NCBI GenBank assembly: GCA_008360975.2
Contig: CM039181.1
Location: 5,254,380 to 5,318,379 of the forward strand
Source of the DNA: Lichenostomus cassidix
Lineage: Eukaryota; Chordata; Aves; Passeriformes; Meliphagidae
Length of the DNA: 64,000 bases
Direction of reading: 5' to 3'
Position numbers and translations under genes: made by a program. The notes below the pieces were generated by a model. That model saw only the letters and a list, made by a program, of their open reading frames with translations, did no database searches and had not been told where the DNA came from. This document shows, piece after piece, positions 59,701 to 64,000 of the stretch (position 1 is the stretch's first letter; every line of letters starts with the position of its first letter).

Positions 59701-62194
59701 GCAAGTGCTGATGATTTCAACTGGCAGATGCAGCGCGATCACACCAGGTCACTGTTCCAGCAACACTGCCACTCAGCAGGGCTGCTCTCATTCCTCCTGC
59801 TGATGGATCACCTTCCATCTGCAGCATCTTTGCTTAAGGAAAGATCTGCTTCAGGGGCTTGAGGCTGAAGGGTCTTGGGAATTTCTGGTATTTCTGATAT
59901 TGGTAGCGCAGAAAACGTAGCTAACTTCTGTAGTGCCTACTGCCCCCAAGGATGGTCTGCTATATCTGCCTAGAAGATGCAATAGTTCATATCAATCAGT
60001 TATTAATCAATGCCTGAGGTATCTACCAGTGATTGAGATTTGCCTGTAGTTTGCAAAATACCTAAGTTTGTGAGGTACATTAAACTAAAGATGCATAAGG
60101 CAAGGGAGATCCATTCCCACTCCTCCTGGGAAGCTCAGAGCTGCTGTGAAAGTTTTGAGTGAAACCTGTGAATATCCTAGATTGTGATGGATTGGATTAG
60201 TTGCAGAGTATTTTCCACTTCTGCCTTTAAGCTATTTTAAAGACTGCAGAAATGGACTATCACCCTGAGCAGCTGAAGTTTTGTCAAGCACAAACAGGAG
60301 AGAGAAATCCATGTGTGTGCCATCTCACAGACACAGCAGGCACTGGCTGTTGTGAAACTGTGTGTTTGCAGCCCTGTGGCTGCAGGATCTGCAGTTTTGC
60401 TTGCAGGATCTGCAGTTTTGCTTGCAGGATCTGCAGTTTTGCTTGCAGGATCTGCAGTTTTGCAGATGATGCAACGTTTAAGTGGTGATTATCAACTGGG
60501 AAAATCACCTGGTGATCATATTAGACAACAGAATGCAGAAGGGCTTAATAAATAAGTTTGGAAATTTTACACGGAGAGATGCTTCCACAGAGCCTAAAGG
60601 TTGATATGGGAAAATAAACTGCAGGGTAAGTAGTTGGAAAAGTTAAAATACTCAATTGTTAGGACATCTGGTTCTAACCTTTTGGCACAACTTGGTGGTT
60701 TTAATTTGAAATATTACTGATAATTTGCTGTAATGAAGCTATTAAACTGTTGAAACCAAATATTTTCACTGATCCAAAGTGACATATTTGGCATATGAGA
60801 AACTGAGAAACTCCCCTGATAAAGGCAGAAAATTTGAGAACGTGAGACTTTTCTCCGAATGGCAAGGTTGTTATCAGTAGAACCAAGCAGGAAACTTGGA
60901 AAAGAGTTGCATATTTTACAGATTGGAAATTGCTATACTTGGAAATTGGTGTACAGCTGTTGAAAATCCACTTCGTCTGCAGACTATCCAATCTGAAGCT
61001 TAGTTTTCCCAGATCATAGAACTTAACTAAATAGCTCACAGTAAGCCAGGCTGTCTATCCCCTGGGATCTTTCACTCTAGGAACAGTGGTGTTTATTTGC
61101 AAGGCTGTTGAGTAATTGTGGATTACGTCTTATTTGGGAAAGGAGAAAGGGAAAATATTAGGCTGATATGTTCAAAGAAGCACTGCAGGAAGGACAATTT
61201 GAGGCCATAAACTCCCTCAGACACTGGGCAGGCATCATCAGTCTTTATTCTGTGATGTGCAGTGAGCTCTCTTATACCTGGGATAACTAATTAGAGTTGT
61301 CACAGCATTTGTCAGACACTTCACTGGACAAGGGATTTCATTCTTTTAGGAGAGAGTCAACTCACAGAGTGAAGAATTGAAAATATCAAGTAGCTCATGC
61401 ATTACTCCAGCCTCACTGCTCCAGAGCAGAAGCGTAATGACATCTTCTCCCCAAGTAAGTTGATTCATCATGCTAGAACTTTTTAATGACAGGTGATACA
61501 GTAACTAAGGGTGTAGCTGGATGAGTAATTTTCTGGCAATCACAGCAATGTGAGCACTTGTTGTTCTCCCATACACAGACACTGGCATGCACGTGCTTGC
61601 TGCCACCCCTTCCGTTGTGCAACCTCATGGCAAACCTGTGCAGGGAATTGCTCCAACAGCAAATAACTCATTTGCAGGATCATTGTCCAGGTCGGGCTCC
61701 TGTGTGACAGCACAATGTGTGGCACAGTGGCAGGTTAGGCAGCACTTTAGGCTGAGTGTAGCCGTGTAGGTCTGAACTTGCAGGTGCCTACAGTACTAAG
61801 CAGAATGGATGTTGCATGCTTCCCACTGCTGTCAGGATTTAAACAGAGATCAGCAGTGATTCCTGCACCTCACAGCAAATCTAGAGCTGCAGCATTATGG
61901 TAATGCTAGAAAAGAAAAATAAAGGATGGAAGGAAGTGTCCCAGATGTTGACCACCGGCATTCTTGAGAAAAACCATTCATGGGAATCCTGGATTTAGTG
62001 TAAATAACCTGAGAGCAGGTTCTCACCTTGCCACAGTAGAATATGTCTTCTCTCTTGATCTTGCCCTCAGCAATCTTCTCGCGGATGGCTTGTCCCACCT
62101 CGTGCTCGTTGAAGTAGACAAAGGCGCCGTCAATGTGGCGATAGCCAGCGTCGATGGCGATCTTCACCGCCTCCAGGCAGGACCCCTTGGGAGT
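44707..62194 (-). CDS. AKR1D1: Aldo-keto reductase AKR1D1, steroid 5beta-reductase (exons 2-9)
   Basis: The enzyme uses NADPH to reduce the delta4 double bond of 3-ketosteroids and bile-acid intermediates to the 5beta form, in the cytosol, mainly in liver. Eight exons were assembled: 62194-62027, 58095-57979, 53845-53768, 51517-51395, 49665-49556, 49083-48918, 48151-48069 and 44749-44707. Their lengths (168, 117, 78, 123, 110, 166, 83 and 43 bases with stop) are the standard AKR1 pattern, and all phases agree. They encode 295 residues; with about 31 from exon 1 this equals the 326 of the human enzyme. The catalytic tetrad is present: Asp and Tyr in [12 protein letters not shown], Lys at the end of FYCGK, and Glu in [11 protein letters not shown]. 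That Glu replaces the His of other AKRs and identifies a 5beta-reductase. All three AKR signatures are visible. Exon 1 with the start codon is not in the window, so intron 1 runs off the right edge. Confidence 0.96.
48069..48151 (-). CDS. AKR1D1: AKR1D1 exon 8
   Basis: Encodes [20 protein letters not shown] followed by VRYVELL and the first two bases of Met. The acceptor is CATTAG and the donor AAT|GTAAGT. 83 bases, the standard AKR1 exon 8 length. Confidence 0.95.
48918..49083 (-). CDS. AKR1D1: AKR1D1 exon 7 (cofactor-binding loop)
   Basis: 166 bases. Encodes [11 protein letters not shown], the [16 protein letters not shown] helix and [16 protein letters not shown], which is the third AKR signature and binds the 2'-phosphate of NADPH. 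The acceptor is TTCTTGCAG and the donor CCAG|GTAAAT. Confidence 0.97.
49556..49665 (-). CDS. AKR1D1: AKR1D1 exon 6
   Basis: 110 bases. Encodes [20 protein letters not shown] and then [16 protein letters not shown], part of the barrel and of the NADPH pocket. The Trp codon TGG is split across the donor (TG|GTAAGT). Confidence 0.96.
49846..49907. repeat. G/T-rich tract in AKR1D1 intron 5
   Basis: Repeated TTTTTTGGTGG-like units on the plus strand, read as A/C-rich in the AKR1D1 transcript. Confidence 0.8.
51395..51517 (-). CDS. AKR1D1: AKR1D1 exon 5 (second AKR signature)
   Basis: 123 bases. Encodes [20 protein letters not shown], then [21 protein letters not shown]. The GVSNFN segment contains the Ser-Asn pair that contacts the nicotinamide amide. 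The acceptor is CTTTGCAG and the donor CCAG|GTATGA. Confidence 0.97.
53768..53845 (-). CDS. AKR1D1: AKR1D1 exon 4
   Basis: 78 bases, phase 0 at both ends. Encodes [20 protein letters not shown] and LCATWE, matching the variable A loop of AKR1D1. The acceptor is ACTTTTCAG and the donor GGAG|GTAAGC. Confidence 0.96.
54541..54566. repeat. T-rich homopolymer in AKR1D1 intron 3
   Basis: About 26 bases, nearly all T, in the plus orientation. Confidence 0.85.
55964..56015 (-). mobile_element. Probable short CR1 3'-end relic
   Basis: ATCACAGAATCACTCAGTTG and the following GATCATTTAGCAC resemble the reverse complement of the CR1 3' terminus (AGAATCATTTAGGTTGG...GATCAT). Only about 50 bases are recognisable, so the call is tentative. 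Confidence 0.5.
57979..58095 (-). CDS. AKR1D1: AKR1D1 exon 3 (diagnostic Glu)
   Basis: 117 bases. Encodes [20 protein letters not shown] and the strand [16 protein letters not shown]. The Glu in IIEL is the residue (Glu120 in human) that distinguishes 5beta-reductases from hydroxysteroid dehydrogenases, which have His there. The acceptor is TTCCACAG and the donor CAAG|GTAAAA. Confidence 0.97.
60379..60462. repeat. 21-bp tandem repeat, four copies, in AKR1D1 intron 2
   Basis: The unit CTTGCAGGATCTGCAGTTTT plus G occurs four times almost without change. Its length is a multiple of three, so it reads as Cys-Arg-Ile-Cys-Ser-Phe-Ala repeats on the plus strand and as Leu-Gln-rich repeats on the minus strand. 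It is intronic and not evidence for a protein. Confidence 0.95.
62027..62194 (-). CDS. AKR1D1: AKR1D1 exon 2 (first AKR signature)
   Basis: 168 bases, phase 0. It starts [20 protein letters not shown] after CTCCCCCCAG, and ends [10 protein letters not shown] before GTGAGA. It holds three catalytic residues: Asp of RHID, Tyr of FVYFNE and the terminal Lys. An apparent upstream Met at 62222-62224 is in the intron and is not the start. Confidence 0.97.
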
Positions 62195-64000
62195 CTGGGG
62201 GGAGAAGGAGAAGAATGAACACACTTCCAGCCTGCTGCTTACCTCCCCTTCAGTGCTAGAGTCCCTGAGATAGGCACGAGATTTGTGCTGGGATTATTCC
62301 TGTGTGAGCATCTGTAAGCATCCTTTACTTCCCCAGATACCTGTGTTAGAATTTCTAAATAAAAAGGGGCTTTGCACCTCCCCAAAACTCTTGAGCATGT
62401 GGAATTAGACTGGGAAAAAGTAGCACTGAGTGCATTTGATATGAAAATAATTTCAGAATGTCTTATCTGGAGAGCAAGGGCTTTCCTACAACAGCCATTT
62501 GATAAAATCCCTTTCCCAAGGGGAAGATTTCGGTTGAGCAGAGCTGGTCAACCACCTGATGATAAAGGGCTGTTTGAATACCTTGGATCTTTCAGCAGTG
62601 CAGGAATTTGGATTTGACTTCTTTGTCCTCAAATCCACTTACCATTGGTGGCGTCACAATCTGAAGGTCAGGATTATCTACTGATATTCCTGGTTCTGGA
62701 CAGCTGCTTTACTGTGTGGTTAAGAACCAGTAGTTGCTTTAGTATATATTTATGTACATTTTACTGCTTCAGTTTAGAATGAGCCCAAGAAACCTCCTAA
62801 TAAGTGGCATTTTTGTACTGCAGTACGTTTGCTCGTCATTGCCAAAACTCAGAGTAAGCTTGTTTTTTCAGAACAGTCATATTTTCCATATTTTCCATTA
62901 GCCAGTGTGGCAAGCAAAATTACATGTCAGCCAAACCAAGCAAAAAAGCATAAAACTGGTTACTGAATTTATTTGTCTGGTCACTGGAATTGGACTGAAA
63001 ACATCTTATGGTTCCTACACTTTTTATAATGAGAGAGCAGCTCGAAGTGGTGGTGGCCAAGGGGTACAGCAGCACTATTTTCCCATCCTTTTCATGGGAA
63101 TTGCTCTGCTGCAAGAGGGACATCTGATTCACTTCAAGGAAAACTGAAGCAGGGCAAGTCAAACTGCTCTGCTGTGCTGCTGTCTGTCAACAGCAAATGC
63201 CAAGAGCTGGATTTTGCTATCTGCAAGTGCAGGGCCAAGACCACACTGCTGCTCCTGTGGAGAAAACAGATGCCAGAAACATCTGGAAACGAGACTGTGT
63301 GAGGAGAGGATGTCAAATTTGTTGGTTTTGCAGATGCCAAGAGAAGACAAGAAGCAGGACTGGCAGTAAGTGTTGTTGAGAAGGACCATTTTCCACCACA
63401 GCAATAGCTCTCCCTCCTCTGTTCTCTTACAGCTGCCACTGGCTTGGCTGTCCATGAGTTTTTCATGACACAAATAGCTGCTCTTCCACTTCACCTGGTA
63501 AACTAGAAGGTGTGAAACTCATAGCTGCCATAGGATGCTTCAATGATTGAGGACATTTGTCTTCCCTTCCAGGTTCATGGAAGAAAATTCTTCTGAAGAT
63601 ACCTGGGGCTCAACCCCTGTCTTTAAGTCCCAGAACCCCAGGCTGGTGACAGATAATTCTGGGATAATGGGACCATATTCCAGCCTGCTTGCTCAGTGCC
63701 CCATCTTGGCTGGCTGCTGAGGGACACAAATGCACCAACTTCTCTTTGGGCTTGGGGGGAGCTTTCTGCTCCAGCACACAGTGCCTAAAGCTTGCTTAAA
63801 ATGCAAAGCTGCTCACACGTGCCCTGATTTATTACAGACCTGAATGAGGGCTGAGGAGTGAAACGGCACAGTTTGGCACTCTGGAGTATTTACAGCAGCA
63901 GTGATGCAATACTGTGTGCTTAATTGAGGGAGACAACGACACACTTGTTTTGGTGCTTTGCTGCTTTTATTGAGAGAGCCTCCCAACAGCACTCAGAGCC
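62195..64000 (-). other. AKR1D1: AKR1D1 intron 1, running off the window
   Basis: I searched the minus strand for an exon 1 encoding the IPxxGLGTY motif of AKR1 proteins and did not find it. The first exon and promoter should lie beyond the right edge. Confidence 0.7.

Noticed and set aside
60252..60488. Cys-rich repeat protein frame
   Set aside because: Produced entirely by the 21-bp tandem repeat inside an AKR1D1 intron.
62195..62224. ATG upstream of AKR1D1 exon 2 as the start codon
   Set aside because: It lies in the intron before a good CCCAG acceptor. AKR1D1 needs about 31 further residues from an exon 1 that carries the GLGTY motif.
1..64000. CRISPR arrays, bacterial operons, rRNA or tRNA genes
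   Set aside because: None seen. The tandem repeats have no spacer structure, and the sequence is clearly vertebrate with introns.

Overview
The window is vertebrate nuclear DNA, most likely from a bird. The evidence is split genes with GT-AG introns, a clear 3' fragment of a CR1 LINE (the main sauropsid retrotransposon) at about 30.6-30.95 kb, sparse repeats, and no mammalian SINEs. Very few long reading frames are genes. Real coding sequence was found by assembling exons from splice sites, reading phase and family motifs.

Region by region: (1) 1-6540 has no coding exon I can support. It is either upstream intron or 5' flank of the next gene and holds a (TG)n tract and a nested inverted-repeat cluster. 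(2) 6541-11715, plus strand: seven phase-compatible exons encode 322 residues of a WWE-domain mono-ADP-ribosyltransferase of the PARP12/ZC3HAV1 (ZAP) family. The protein ends in a CaaX-type box, and a poly(A) signal follows the stop. The 5' end is not resolved. (3) 17339-25244, plus strand: a decayed head-to-tail tandem copy of that gene. Three pseudo-exons are recognisable, with lost splice sites, a stop codon, a deletion over the catalytic histidine, a frameshift, and no CaaX box. (4) About 25.25-44.3 kb: some 19 kb with no gene I can support. It contains the CR1 fragment, a 45-bp tandem repeat and simple repeats. (5) 44707-62194, minus strand: exons 2-9 of AKR1D1 (delta4-3-ketosteroid 5beta-reductase), 295 residues plus stop. 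Every junction keeps frame. Exon 1, with the start codon, must lie beyond the right edge.

The PARP-like genes and AKR1D1 converge tail to tail. In human both AKR1D1 and the ZC3HAV1/PARP12 genes lie on 7q34 (recalled knowledge), so this looks like a tighter version of a conserved neighbourhood. The genes do not form one pathway: AKR1D1 works in bile-acid and steroid metabolism, while PARP12/ZAP proteins work in innate antiviral defence. The most interesting points are the CaaX-tailed PARP that keeps its catalytic His and Tyr, and the pseudogenised tandem copy beside it. I found no unknown multi-gene system.
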